In this document: in pieces, positions 52,882-64,000 of the stretch
Layout: each line of letters begins with the position of its first letter
Position numbering within the stretch: the first letter of the stretch is position 1
Assembly (NCBI GenBank): GCA_963930645.1
Contig: OZ005649.1
Location: forward strand, 44,832,275 to 44,896,274
Direction: 5' to 3'
Source of the DNA: Salticus scenicus
Lineage: Eukaryota; Arthropoda; Arachnida; Araneae; Salticidae
Length of the DNA: 64,000 nucleotides
Translations under genes and position numbers: made by a program
Notes under the pieces: model-generated
What the model saw: only the letters and a program-made list of their open reading frames with translations
Databases searched by the model: none
Told to the model about the DNA's origin: nothing

Positions 52882-52980
52882 TATATAATAATTAAAGCTG
52901 CTTACAATGAAGGATTGTTAAAGGTATTTAACGTTTTTTAAAGTTAATTCGTCCTTCTAACGCTATTCAAATATTTATAA

Positions 52981-54794
52981 TTTAGTCAGTACCGGACTTT
53001 GTTCCTAAAGGAATTACTTAATGACTGAATGATTGATCTTCAAACGATTTCGCATCATATCAACTTCGTTTATCTCTTCATTATGAACGGCGCAATGCTC
53101 TCATCAATCCATTTACATGCTACCTCTAGGTATTATTAACCCTTTTTTCAGTTATTTCAATTTTAGTTTTTTAATATTGCTCTTATAGCTTATGCTAAAC
53201 GTTTTAACATTTGTTTTTTAACCTTTTAACCTTTTTAATCTTACTATTTGTTTTTAATTTGAATGTCGCTGAATTTTCCCCAATCCTTACTCATATTAAT
53301 TTTTATTTTATGTGTTAAATTTATTTCGGCCATTGTAACTTTTAAATCTTTGTAAGTGTTTGTCATCTTATAACTCTTAACTTTTTAGCCTTTTAATTAT
53401 CATAGCCTTTTAATTAGCAGTCTTTCTCTTGTCTATTGTTGCCTACGCTCCACCATACGCTTGTTAAATCAATTTGATTATAGATAAAATATTTTCATTT
53501 GGCAATGAATCCTTACGATATTTACCGGGAACTTAAGAAAAATACGAAAAAATTAAACCGCGAGCTCGCACATCGTACATTTTTGGAAGATTGCTTAAAC
53601 TATAAAATTATTCCTAAATTCTTAAAAACACACAATAAATTCATCAAACATTTTTTCAAGGGCATGGTCCGACACTTCGAGTTTTCAGTTTTAAGGAAAT
53701 ATATTAGACAAAAATCCAGACTTATCTATAAACTAAGGGAACAAAACAACGATCTATCCACTAAACTAGAGCATACAACAGACCCGCAGATCTTTAAAGC
53801 CTATATCGAAAAAATTAACCACTTCATAAATATAGATAACTCTAAACTGCAAAATCGTCATAATAAAAAACTTAAAATCTGGTTAAAACGCGAAAATCCC
53901 AACGTCCTCCTGGAAAAAACCCCACACACTTACCCATACCTAAACCTATCGAATTATAAATTAAACACTCATCAAGATGCACTCCTAAAAATGGGACCAA
54001 AATTCATACTTAACGACACCTTCAACCATCTTGACACCATTGCACACATTGAAACTGCTTTAGATCTTGTCCCCCCACCTAAACGCTCTCACATCAGGAA
54101 TACTGCCGTTCAACTAATTGAAAAATCTAATGTCAATATACACAGCGATAAAGAAGACATAAAATGCCTTAATGAATTAAAAAAGAACCGCGACATCACA
54201 ATACTAATGACTGATAAAACCGGCAAAATAACTATACTTAACAGGAATGACTATAATAAAATGATGATAGACACTATTAATAAACTTGAAGTAAATCTAA
54301 TTGATAAAGACCCACTTAAAAAACTCATGGATAAAACTAAATCTCTAATTAAAACTGGCTCTTGGCCTGATGAGAAACCACCAAAACTTAACAATTTCGC
54401 CCCCATTATCCCCCGTATTTTTGGAAAATATAAAGATCATAAAACCCCTCCCTCTCTTAGACCTATAGTAAATAAATCAGAAGGCCCCACATACAATCTT
54501 GAAGTATATATGAAGAATATCTATGAAACCCTCCTTCCCCCCTCAACTCACAGTCTAAACTCAACAGAAGCCTTTATAAAATCCATACAAAATATAAATA
54601 TAAACTATGATGACACACTTGTTAGTTTCGATGTAAAAGATCTGTACCCCTCAATAAACCTAAACGAAATTAATGATATAATACAAAACCAAATAATCAA
54701 CCACTACGGCAATAATAAAATAAGTGAAACTTTAATATCAGCCAATAACCTCTTACTAAATAATTCATACTTCACCTTCAATAAAGATATCTAC
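52981..54794 (+). mobile_element. Penelope-like unit D, 3'-truncated (plus)
   Basis: Begins with the complete leader (TTTAGTCAGTACCGGACTTT) and stops at 54794, after GATATCTAC inside the reverse transcriptase. Unrelated DNA (TGTTGGGCGG) follows. Confidence 0.9.
53505..54794 (+). pseudogene. Penelope-like protein, unit D, N-terminal part
   Basis: The first 430 codons are nearly identical to units A and C. After FNKDIY the frame runs into foreign sequence for 18 codons and stops at 54851. The catalytic YVDD and the endonuclease are absent, so it is not functional. Confidence 0.92.
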
Positions 54795-55599
54795 TGTTGG
54801 GCGGATATTAACCAAAATCAGACTACCCTCCTTTCCGTGGCTCTAAGGTGACATCCTCGTGGTAGTACATTTTGGAATATCAATTCGATATTCGGGCACG
54901 CGTTGTGAAATGCCCTAAAATTAATCCTAATTAAAAGCAAACAGTAATCTGGAAAACAATATGTTTAATAATAAATAAATTTACTCTCAAATAATATCAG
55001 ATTCATATAATTTTAATTAATTTCTTTATTAAACATCCAAATTTTGAATATTAATTAAATTGATTATTCTATAATTTTACAATACAATAAAAATGGTTTA
55101 ACAATGATCTTTGATTTTGCCTCAAATGTGCTAAAGATGAGTACTAGAAAACAAATGCGCTTTACCAGCATTGCACGGTAAAATTACTGACCGAGAAATG
55201 TAAGAAATTCTCACCAGATTTATCAGATGCTATGTCACAGTCCAGGCGCAAGAGGAATATTTTGGCTAGCAGGGAGCACATCTTTAAGTATCCTTGATGA
55301 ATCATTTCGGCTAGGAAGCACCACACTGATGATAGCAGGACCTCACATTACGTCTGCACACACGAAGGCAATTTTTTAGAATTCTGACTCTTGAAGGAAT
55401 CTTTTCTCTCCTTTAATTTTTTAAGTCCCTCATTATAATTTTTGGAGGAGATTTTCCCCTTGCATTTTTTTTATTGGGTCTATCTTCTGATTGGACCTTT
55501 CTTCGACCAATCTGCTTGCTTCTAGATTACTACGGTGCCTTTTTTACGACCTCGCCGGGGCTTTTTTGGCGGTAGCCAGTGGGGCTTAAATGCGGGTGG
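54795..55599 (-). repeat. Candidate 3' LTR of gypsy element 2
   Basis: Read on the minus strand the segment ends ..CCGCCCAACA at 54795, resembling the CA end of a gypsy LTR (element 1 ends CGCAACA). A purine tract GAAAGGGGA lies at 55608-55600 on that strand, where a polypurine tract is expected. However, no TG follows it, and the partner LTR lies outside the window. Base composition here is balanced, unlike the T-rich DNA to the right. Tentative. Confidence 0.35.
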
Positions 55600-58500
55600 T
55601 CCCCTTTCAGAGTTCCACGTGCAGGTGCAGGTCATAAATATGACGTTGTATTTCTGTCTTAGGCTTTTAAAAGGTAATAAAACAGCTTGTATTCTTCAGT
55701 ACAACAGCTTTTGTATTTTTATATTCTTTTTCCTTTTAAATAATGCCTTTTTGTATCTTTATTATTTTGCTTTTAACAAAATGGCTGATTTTTCCCATCA
55801 GCCTATCCCCCTGTCGAATAAGTTTGAGACAGTTTCTTTATCTCAATACATTATGAGTCCTTTAGTTGTCGTAGTAATCTGGTGTATTTGGTCAGTAAAT
55901 TTCTTATGCATATTTGTGCTAAACTGTTTTTTAGTGCACATTAGAGTCCTTGTGATGTAGTTGAGCACTATGAGCTCCTTGTATATATATGCATAATGAT
56001 TAATGAGCGTACAGTTCGACACTGGATTATTAATTGTTCATGAAGTTTAGTTCAATAGTAACTGATGATAGTTCATAATATACTGTTCAATACTGTTTAT
56101 TAATTGGTTATCATGCATAGTTGATCCAAATATGTAAATGTTTCAATATTTGCTTTTTGAGATAGTTCAATTTGTGATCATGAATTTGTGATAGACAGTT
56201 TTATGGTCTGTCGTTGCATTTAGCCGATGCTTGTGCCAACAGTTTGTAAGTTTTATTCAGTTTATAATTTTTTTGTGACACATATTGTATAGTGTTACTT
56301 CACTCGGTCAGTATATCATATGCTAAAGATTATTATTATTACTTTTGCATTTTAATTCAATAATTATAACTATTTATACCGTATACCAACACTCATTTTT
56401 TTTTATTTTTTTTTTTAACATTTATAAATATATATACAATACAATAAATTCACATATAATAGTACTTTTTCTGAATTGTTAGCAAAATTCTACAAGTGTA
56501 TGCATTCCTTTTATATACATATCATTCATTACTTTCAGTGTATAGTACCAATAATAAAAAAAAAAAAAATTTGTATATTACATGATATCATGAATGTATT
56601 TAATCGTTTTGGTAGTATGTCTTTATTACCATTAAGTAAGGCAGTATTCTTTTTTTTTTTTTTTTTTTTTGAAAAGTCCCTCGCTTTATTTGAAATATTA
56701 ATTTTAACTTCCGAGAGCTGTTTTGCAGTTTTGTAATGGGGGGTGACAAACCCTCTTTCGCCTGCGTCACTATGTCGTGGGAACTGACCAGCGCTAATGA
56801 TTAGTACATCCTGTTATAATCGTTTTCTTTAGGGGGGAGAGCTGAGATAAGATTCTTCTGTTACTTACTCGAGAGAAGCGCAGAGACACACGCGTTTATC
56901 GGATTAGAAATTTGTTTACTTTTTTACAAGTGAGTTTAATTTTATTATATGTATATTTTATTGCTTTGCTTAAGCTTTGTTGCTTCACCTATGTTTGAGT
57001 TAGGTGATTGTGCTATCCATTATCCTTTAATAAATCCCTTTTGTTATTTTTTTTGTTTCATGTGTGTGCTTCGTGGAATTTTGAATGCCCCTCGCAATAT
57101 ATATATCTGATCTACACTGACGCCATCATTGACTTGGATAAGCGTGAGCTATATTGCATTCTTTTTTTTTTTTTTTTATGTATTCTGTTTGCAGCGTTAT
57201 TATTAATATGCATCTGCTTTTTCTTTCAGCTCTTATTAATGTATTTTCATTGCAGGTTTATTTCTTGTTTGTTTATTTTATATAATTTGGTATTATTTTA
57301 TCTAACTTGCGTTCGCCTTGCTTTATTTTCTATTATCTTACGTTCCTTCCGCTGCTGCTTGATTTTTGCATGATTTTTCTGTATTTTTCGGACTCCGTTT
57401 TTTTTTTTTTTTGCTTCCTAGCGCTGCGTAATTCTCGCATATTTGATTAGGAATCGTGAGCGTAGAATAATGTAGAAGATTGTTTGTGTATATTTCTGTG
57501 TATATTCATGTGTTTATTTATTACTGTTACTTTTTTTTTTTTTTTTTTTTTTACTATGTGTGAATAATAAATGCAGATCTGCTCATAATTTGCGTATATT
57601 GATTCCATTGTATTGTGGATTTTTTAACCCATTGAATGTTGTGTTTTATTTTATTTTATTTTATTTTATTTTTGTTTTGCTTTGATAAAATTCTGTCCAG
57701 TCTTGACTTTTGTTTTGGCAGGGTACGCCAGAGTATCGAGTGTGGGTCGACCCCCCTTGGCAGAAGACGCCTGCGCCCGACCAAAGGGCCACCTCATTAT
57801 CTTGGCTGTGTTCTGAACCCTGATCTAAGGTAGGCTATGTAAAAGTGTTTTTATTATAAAATGTAGGTTATCTATTAATTATTCGTTTACCTGTACCTAA
57901 TCTGCATTTAATTTACCTTCTTTTTTTTTTTTTTTTTTTTTAGACCATTCTGTATTAATATGGTAATTTTGCGTTATTTTATTACTTTTTATTTACGTGC
58001 ATATGTGTGTGCGAGTGTTAGAGATTAATATTTTTACAGTGACGGGTTTTTTCTTTTTTTTTTTTTGTATATAAATCTAATGAATTGTAATCCTAAGCTT
58101 TTAAGGGTTTTTTTTTTTTTTTTTTTTTTTAAATACATTTATATATATACTGTATAGCTATAATGAATCTTAATCCTCCGCTTTTTTTGCTTTTTTTTTT
58201 TTTTTTTTTTTTAATATTTATATATATAGTGTATAGCTATATGAATCTTAATCCTCCGCTTTTGCTTTTTTTTTTTTTTTTTTTTTTTTTTGTTAACTTA
58301 TTAGAGGAAATATATGCATCTTTGTTTAAGTGTGAAATGATGCGCCTTACTAATATTACAACCATTATATAGTTCTGCAAGTAAAATATTATTTAATCTT
58401 TCTAAAGTGTGAATGGTTGTGAATGTTTTAATTTCCATATTTTACGTTTCACTTGATATCTTGAGTCATAATTCGTTTCTTTTGCAGAAATGCGGCTACT

Positions 58501-59295
58501 ACTTTCCTGTATTCTCAAGCGTTTTATCGTCACCCTTCTGCCATGCTCCTTTACCTCGAAGTCCGTCCTAGGATTAGTAAGTATTTTTTTTCCCTTTCGT
58601 TATATTTTCCTTCTTCTCCTAACCTGTCCTGTCGTTTTCATTCTGCTCTTTTTTCGTTGTCATGGTAACTCTCTTGTAAACGAGTAACCTCTCTGTTTAC
58701 ATTTTGATCTGCACGCTCCTTCTCTTTTGCATGAGTTTTCTTTCCTGCCTTACTATTTCTCATCTGTGCTAGTTTTGTTTGTCTGTTTTTTATTTTTATT
58801 TATTTTATTTTATTTTATTTTATTTGTTTTATTTTCTTTTATGAGATGCATGAATAAAGATATTTAAGTATCTAATTATATACATATGTGTATTTTTTTT
58901 ATGTCACGTTCACATTTACTTTTATTTATTTTATATCTATACATATTTATTTTATTAATTTGCCATTATGAATACAGACACCTTTTCTGTTTTTGTTTCT
59001 ATGTACACGTATATTTACGTTTTCTTATTCACATTGCCCCTATGGCAAAAAAATCTATATATATATTTTTATTTTATGTATTTACAATCAACGTGTTTCG
59101 CAAAAATGTGCGTTACCTGCCAGTTTTTTCTGCTGATATTTTATCATTTATTTATTTGTTTATTTACATTGAGCATTGCTTTACATTTTCCTTGTATGTA
59201 TTGCAAAAAAAAAATGTTTTCTTTCGAAAATTTATGACTATCTAATTATTTAATGAATAATTATTGGTTTATTTACAAAATCATTTCATATATAT

Positions 59296-59339
<44 letters not shown>

Positions 59340-59439
59340 ATTATTTTTCTCGGTTGTAAATAGTAAAGTAATTGATTTTGTAATATAGTTCATATGTATA
59401 ATTTGTATCTATATATACACTTTTTTTTTTTTTTTTGTA
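55600..59439. other. Long T-rich plus-strand region, no gene
   Basis: The plus strand is strongly T-rich with many T runs of 12-30 bases (for example 56649-56669, 58110-58130, 58271-58291, 59299-59332). Open frames here are products of that bias. The same bias (A-rich on the minus strand) marks the gag-pol genes to the right, so this may be the 3' untranslated region of gypsy element 2. A GC-richer island at 57719-57832 (GGGTCGACCCCCCTTGGCAG, GCGCCCGACCAAAGGGCCAC) is unexplained. A direct repeat of ATGAATCTTAATCCTCCGCTTTT occurs at about 58163 and 58240 (landmark only). Confidence 0.5.
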
Positions 59440-62400
59440 TTATTTTGCATATTTTGGTGCATATAGTTTAGATATGTGCACCTTAATGGGTTTCGCTGTA
59501 TTGTCGTGAGCGTTTTTCAAAACAATATTCATGTTGCGCAGTATTTTCAATACATAGAAAGGGCCAAGAAATTTAGGCTGAAATATATTTGGCCTTCTAA
59601 GGCTCTTCATATATACCGTCTGTCCAATTTTTAGGTCTCTGTCCTTATATTTTAAATTTTTGTTATACTCATTCATAATTTGAAGTTGATTTGTTAGTGC
59701 GGCTTCTTTTACACTCTGAATGTGTTGCAGACGCTTATTTGTATAGCTGTCAGTAGTAATTTTTGTTGCATCTGAGAACGCATTAAATGGTGTGTTGATT
59801 TCTCTAGCAAAAAAAATCATCGCGGGAGAAAAGCCTGTTGCTCTATGTATTGTTGCATTATAATGCAATTTCACAAAATTTAATTTTTCATCCCATTGGA
59901 ATGTTGTTTTTGTCATGGCGGCTAGTGAATTTTTTATTATTTTATTTGAAATTTCTACAATTCTGTTCGAGCAAGCGTGATAAATAGAACTAAAATGTAA
60001 TTTAATATTTAATTGTTTCATGTATTCTGTGAATGTTTTGCCTCTAAAGTACTGTGCATTGTCTAAATGTATTTCTCTTGGCATGCCGAATCTGGCTATA
60101 TATTCTGTTAATGCGTTTAATATGGTTTGTGACTCCGCATTTCTGAGTGGCACTGCCTCCATGTAACGCGAGAAGGAGTCAATTATAACCATTATAAATA
60201 TGTTTTTTTTAAAAGTCATAGGTAACTTACCTATGAGGTCTATGTGTAATACTTCCCCTGGCTTGTAATTTTTTTTCATTTTTTGTATTTCAATTTTGGG
60301 GATTGTGTGTTGTTTGTGTCTCATGCATTCAACGCAATTTGCAATATGATTTTTCACATCTTGGTACATTCCATACCAGTATGTACGCGTTCCTATTAAA
60401 TGCAAGGTTTTTTTAACTCCAAAATGGGTTTTATGTGCTTCTTTAATTATTTCGTTTTTTAACGAATCTGGAATAATTAATAATTCTTTTTGATTATCAT
60501 TTGTACTTCTTTTAAAAATTAATATTTCCTTTTCTGTTAATTCAAATTTTCGAGTTGTTCTATTTGATTTTCCTTTTTTTATGTCTGATATTATTTTAGA
60601 TATTTTTTTATCTTTCATTTGTTCAAGTTTTATGTTTTCGTCTGTCAAATTTTTATTAACTTCAAATAAGTTGTTGGTTGAATTTGTTTCCGTGATGTTA
60701 TTGATATGTCGCGATATGTAATCGGCAGGGTTAATTCTTCCTTCTATATGTTCTACAGTGAAATCATACGATTGCAATTCCAGTAACCATCTGGCTATAA
60801 TGTCTGAATTCTTTTCTAAATTTAAGTGATATGTGATGGCTTTTGAGTCAGTCACTACCGTAAATTTTCTCCCTGTTAAAATATTTTTAAAATGGATTAT
60901 GCTCTCGTATATGGCGAGCAATTCCAGCTTAATACTTGGGTAACGCTGTTCAGTATCTTTTAATTTTCTTCCATAGAATTCTATAGGGTACATTATGCCA
61001 TTTATTTCTTGCGATAAAATCGCGGACGTCGCTATTTTTGAGCAATCAGTAATTAAAAAAAATTCTTTGTCATAATTTGGTGGTTTGAGAGTTGGACTGT
61101 TTAGAATAATTTTTTGGATATGTTTTAATGCATTTTCGGCATCTTCCGTCCATTCAAATTTCCTTTTCTCACTTGTTAATTCATTTAATGGTGCTACTAT
61201 TTCAGCGTAATTGTCTATCAGTGATGCGAAATAGTTTGTTAGACCCAGTAAAGATTTTACGCCTTTTCTGTTTTTTGGTCTTTCTAATTTTTGAATTTTT
61301 TGAATGTTTTTATTGGCCGGTGCATAACCATTTTTATTGATTTTAAATCCCAAAAATTCTATTTCTTGTTTGCATATTTGCATTTTTGAAGGTTCTATTG
61401 TTAGGTTTTCTTTAATTAATGTGCTTAGTACTTGTTGTAATAAGTTTAACATTTCATTGATGCTATCAGCTGCTATTATAACATCATCAATGAAATAACG
61501 TACTTTATATTGATCAAATTTTCCTAGCACTTTATCGATTAGTTCCGCAAATACTGATGTGCTTATTTTATTACCAAAATTTAGTCGTGTAGGTTGGAAT
61601 TTACCAAATTCAGTAATGAAGGCTAATTTTGGTCTGTCTTCTTTTTTTAAATTTATTTGGAAGAAGGCTGAATGAAAATCCAGCACTGTGTAATATTTTT
61701 TGCCACTTATATCTTGTAAAAGTGACTTAATATCCGGAATGGGATATGGTACGCCCTGTAAAATATTATTTAGCAATCTGTAATCTATAGCACACCTGTA
61801 CGAAGTTTTATTAGGGTCGTTAGTTTTTGAGTTTGCCTTTTTTTTTACAAATATAACCGGAAATGCGTAGCTTGACGTTGTATTTTCTATTATGTTTGCG
61901 TCCAATAATTTGTTTATCTCCTGTTGTGCAAATTTTCTTACACTTTGCGGAATTTTGTAAGGTCGAGTAGAAATTGGATAATCGTGGAGTAATTTAAAAT
62001 TGGGCTCCACTATTGAAGTCTGTCCCAAGGTTTTGTATGATTTTGAGAACGCTTGTATATTATCTTTTAGTAAATTTTGAAATTTAATTTTTTGTGATTG
62101 ATCTAAGTGTTCTAGATCAAAATCTTGTAAATTGAATTCGTTTTCTCTTAATTCTTGAATTTCACTCATTGTTAAATTGTTCATTTCATATACTTTGGGA
62201 GTGTTATCTGTTTTTGATCCATTTAATTTTATGTCAAATTCTGTGCATATTTTTCCAATATTCATTTTTTTGTTTATCATTATTTTTTCTTCACTATCAT
62301 TTTGAACCATTAAGTGTATCGTATTTTTCTCATTGATTTGATGTAAGGATTGGTCATATTTAATCCTAATGTTATGCCTTAGGGGTTCTAATAAAATTAC

Positions 62401-63291
62401 TTGGTTTGGCTGTAAACTGGGTGGACATTTTAATGTAATTACTTTTGTTTCACCTGGTTCTAAGCCATATTTTTTGTCCGTTTTTGGCATAATCATGTTT
62501 TTATGCGAAATTCTCTTTTTATTTTTTTTATTTGTTTTTTCTTTGATTTTTTGAGTATTTGTATTATTGTTTTTGTTCTCTATATTCTCTGTGAAATCAT
62601 TTTGAGTTTCGTCATTATTTGAATTTTTTGCGGGTTTTTGTTGGCTCATAGTATTTTCACTATTATTTTGTGAGTTCTGTGTCTGCGTATTTACAATTTC
62701 TGAAATGACATTTATTTCATTTTCATTTCTTTTTCGTACTGTGTCCGTGCCTTCTAAGGGTATTTCTTTGTTTTTTATGTATAAGGCCTTTTGTTCACAA
62801 TCTAATATTGCGTGATTATTCTTTAGAAAATCATATCCAAGTATGATCTTGTATTTTTTATCTAGGTTTCTTGTTGTAACGTAAAATGTTCCAGTTGCGA
62901 ATATGTTTTGTATCTTAAAGGATATTTTTACGCATTTTTTGAATGGTATATTTTCATTGTTTAATGTATGAATCCTTACTTGTCTGGCTAGATATTTTAT
63001 TTTAACATTTGCTTCTTTTAATTTTTGGAAAATGTCTGGTGATAGGACTGATAAACTAGCTCCGGAATCAATTAAAGTTATTACCTCTAAGTCTTTAATT
63101 TTTACGTTAATTAGCGGTAGTTGTGATCCGTCGCTTACACTGGCTATTGTGTCATACTGTTTACTGTGATGTTTTTTATAATTTTTTTTTTGTGTGTATG
63201 AATTTCCGTAGGTATTAGTTTTTGTTTTAAGCCCGAAATTTGGAGGTTTATATGGGCTTGAATTATTGTTATCTATTGTTTTATTTATAAA
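59440..63291 (-). CDS. Pol of gypsy element 2: protease, reverse transcriptase, RNase H, integrase
   Basis: The frame is open from about 63291, with no methionine before 62649, so it is probably translated by a -1 shift from gag, which stops at 63285. The protease motif LIDSGASLSVLS is at about 63075-63040. Counting from the Met at 62649: reverse transcriptase with CAIDYRLLN and the catalytic YFIDDVIIA (about 387). RNase H with ITDCSKIATSA and VVTDSKAI. Integrase with an HHCC zinc site (HKTHFG..CVECMRHK) and a DDE triad in HIDLIGK (about 803), LDNAQYF (about 862) and IVEISN (about 898). All motifs are intact with no stops, so it may be active. It is distinct from element 1. Codons are strongly A-biased. 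Confidence 0.92.
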   Translation of the reverse strand, partial: FINKTIDNNNSSPYKPPNFGLKTKTNTYGNSYTQKKNYKKHHSKQYDTIASVSDGSQLPLINVKIKDLEVITLIDSGASLSVLSPDIFQKLKEANVKIKYLARQVRIHTLNNENIPFKKCVKISFKIQNIFATGTFYVTTRNLDKKYKIILGYDFLKNNHAILDCEQKALYIKNKEIPLEGTDTVRKRNENEINVISEIVNTQTQNSQNNSENTMSQQKPAKNSNNDETQNDFTENIENKNNNTNTQKIKEKTNKKNKKRISHKNMIMPKTDKKYGLEPGETKVITLKCPPSLQPNQVILLEPLRHNIRIKYDQSLHQINEKNTIHLMVQNDSEEKIMINKKMNIGKICTEFDIKLNGSKTDNTPKVYEMNNLTMSEIQELRENEFNLQDFDLEHLDQSQKIKFQNLLKDNIQAFSKSYKTLGQTSIVEPNFKLLHDYPISTRPYKIPQSVRKFAQQEINKLLDANIIENTTSSYAFPVIFVKKKANSKTNDPNKTSYRCAIDYRLLNNILQGVPYPIPDIKSLLQDISGKKYYTVLDFHSAFFQINLKKEDRPKLAFITEFGKFQPTRLNFGNKISTSVFAELIDKVLGKFDQYKVRYFIDDVIIAADSINEMLNLLQQVLSTLIKENLTIEPSKMQICKQEIEFLGFKINKNGYAPANKNIQKIQKLERPKNRKGVKSLLGLTNYFASLIDNYAEIVAPLNELTSEKRKFEWTEDAENALKHIQKIILNSPTLKPPNYDKEFFLITDCSKIATSAILSQEINGIMYPIEFYGRKLKDTEQRYPSIKLELLAIYESIIHFKNILTGRKFTVVTDSKAITYHLNLEKNSDIIARWLLELQSYDFTVEHIEGRINPADYISRHINNITETNSTNNLFEVNKNLTDENIKLEQMKDKKISKIISDIKKGKSNRTTRKFELTEKEILIFKRSTNDNQKELLIIPDSLKNEIIKEAHKTHFGVKKTLHLIGTRTYWYGMYQDVKNHIANCVECMRHKQHTIPKIEIQKMKKNYKPGEVLHIDLIGKLPMTFKKNIFIMVIIDSFSRYMEAVPLRNAESQTILNALTEYIARFGMPREIHLDNAQYFRGKTFTEYMKQLNIKLHFSSIYHACSNRIVEISNKIIKNSLAAMTKTTFQWDEKLNFVKLHYNATIHRATGFSPAMIFFAREINTPFNAFSDATKITTDSYTNKRLQHIQSVKEAALTNQLQIMNEYNKNLKYKDRDLKIGQTVYMKSLRRPNIFQPKFLGPFYVLKILRNMNIVLKNAHDNTAKPIKVHISKLYAPKYAK

Positions 63292-64000
63292 CCTCCTTTG
63301 TAGTTTTCCTGGTTTTTATAGCCTTGATTTTTGTATGTTGTTTTGGGTCTAGCACCCCTATTGTTTTGATTATATCCATTTTGATTTGTGTAATGTTGTG
63401 GATAAGCAAAATTTTCGAAGTGGGGACTGTTTTGGGATTGTGCAGCATAATTTGGAAAATTATTAGGCGGTGGGTAATTATAATAATAGTTCACAGGAGG
63501 ATAAGTTTGATAATTTTGAGGGTTTGTTATTGGGAACCTACTTTGATATGAGTTATTTCCCCTTAAATCTTTATTTTGATATTTCCGTTTATTTTGTGTT
63601 ACGTTTTTATTTGTCTCATTAAACCAGCAGTTTTCTGTTGTGTGATTTCTTTTTTTACAAATATGACAACTTTCTGTGTTTGGTACCTGTGTCTGTTTAA
63701 ACTGAATTTCTTTGCTCTCTTTTAATTGTTTTTGTATTTCTTTTAATTCTTCATTATGTCTGACTGTCATGTTTAGGAGCATTTCATATAGTTTATCTTC
63801 CTCTTTGGAAGTAGTGTTAATTTCTTCTATTTTAGAAGCGTTAAAAGCGCTTTCGATTTGTTTAGCAAATTTAATTGCTTTATCTATCGAGTCCGGTGCC
63901 ATTTTTCTAACTTCTAATGCAATATCTTGCCTTATGCTTTCTAAAAATTTAGTCAATTTAATTGTGTCTAGAAATTGCTTAGCCCCAGTTTTTTCTGAAT
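63285..64000 (-). CDS. Gag of gypsy element 2, partial at the window edge
   Basis: The frame is open to the end of the window and stops at 63285. It contains a capsid-like segment (FLESIRQDIALEVRKMAPDS, AIKFAKQIESAF), a charged helix, the CCHC knuckle CHICKKRNHTTENC, and a Y/N/P-rich tail (YPPVNYYYNYPPPNNFPNYA). It should package the RNA. The N terminus and the 5' LTR lie beyond 64000. Confidence 0.88.
   Translation of the reverse strand, partial: SEKTGAKQFLDTIKLTKFLESIRQDIALEVRKMAPDSIDKAIKFAKQIESAFNASKIEEINTTSKEEDKLYEMLLNMTVRHNEELKEIQKQLKESKEIQFKQTQVPNTESCHICKKRNHTTENCWFNETNKNVTQNKRKYQNKDLRGNNSYQSRFPITNPQNYQTYPPVNYYYNYPPPNNFPNYAAQSQNSPHFENFAYPQHYTNQNGYNQNNRGARPKTTYKNQGYKNQENYKGGL

Larger units (their letters stand above)
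50374..52980 (+). mobile_element. Penelope-like unit C, lacking about 450 bp of leader (plus)
   Basis: Starts at CTATTGTTGCCTACGCTCC, the sequence at about 53431 within unit D's leader. The upstream 450 bp seen in A and D are absent. The 3' end joins unit D head to tail near 52980. Confidence 0.88.

Noticed and set aside
55535..59245. Several frames of 60-140 codons rich in Phe, Leu, Tyr and Ile, resembling membrane proteins
   Set aside because: All are on the T-rich strand, where TTT, TTA and ATT codons arise from base composition; no conserved motif or regular spacing.

Overview
The window looks like intergenic or intronic DNA from an animal with a repeat-rich, AT-rich genome. The evidence is spliceosomal introns, tRNA-derived SINEs, piggyBac-, mariner- and hAT-type elements, Ty3/gypsy LTR elements, Penelope-like elements with a GIY-YIG endonuclease, and a C2H2-finger/DNA polymerase B gene. 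An arthropod, perhaps an arachnid, is my best guess; this is inference and no marker gene proves it. Almost every long open frame belongs to a mobile element. Only two short stretches (9321-9457 and 35795-36208) look like ends of ordinary cellular genes.

Layout. 1-20 kb: a graveyard of short non-autonomous elements. It holds an LTR fragment at 1030-1271, three copies of a TTAA-flanked piggyBac-like family (two carrying younger TA-flanked insertions), SINEs with target duplications, several foldback MITEs, a decayed Penelope fragment near 11.1-11.4 kb, and a possible 3.2-kb element at 16.5-19.7 kb. 20-29 kb: a four-exon minus-strand gene encoding C2H2 zinc fingers, an HNH/endonuclease VII-like motif and a family B DNA polymerase. 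It is broken by one in-frame TGA and one 1-base frameshift. Its 5' part is duplicated head to head as a palindrome with arms of about 1.6-1.7 kb; the second arm runs into an assembly gap (29001-29200). 29.2-33.7 kb: the 5' part of a gypsy-class element on the minus strand (LTR, PBS, gag with a long coiled coil, protease, RT, start of RNase H), cut by the gap. 33.7-46 kb: an inverted pair of tRNA-Thr-like sequences, host-like terminal exons, two copies of a tRNA-derived repeat, three hAT-like elements with 8-bp duplications, another element with an 8-bp duplication, and a large foldback element with nested insertions.

46.05-54.8 kb: four nearly identical Penelope-like units, two on the minus strand and two on the plus strand, meeting head to head. 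The truncated minus unit (ends 50373) and the truncated plus unit (ends 54794) break at the same place in the element, overlapping by 21 bases. One inversion of a former head-to-tail array would explain this; an LTR insertion into the last unit is the main alternative. 54.8-64 kb: a second, different gypsy-class element on the minus strand (gag, then protease-RT-RNase H-integrase in the -1 frame), followed by about 3.8 kb of strongly T-rich plus strand with no coding signal.

The most unusual items are the head-to-head finger/endonuclease/PolB element, the Penelope array with matching breakpoints, and a 28-nt hairpin motif resembling a hammerhead core that has the same geometry in three Penelope-related sequences.
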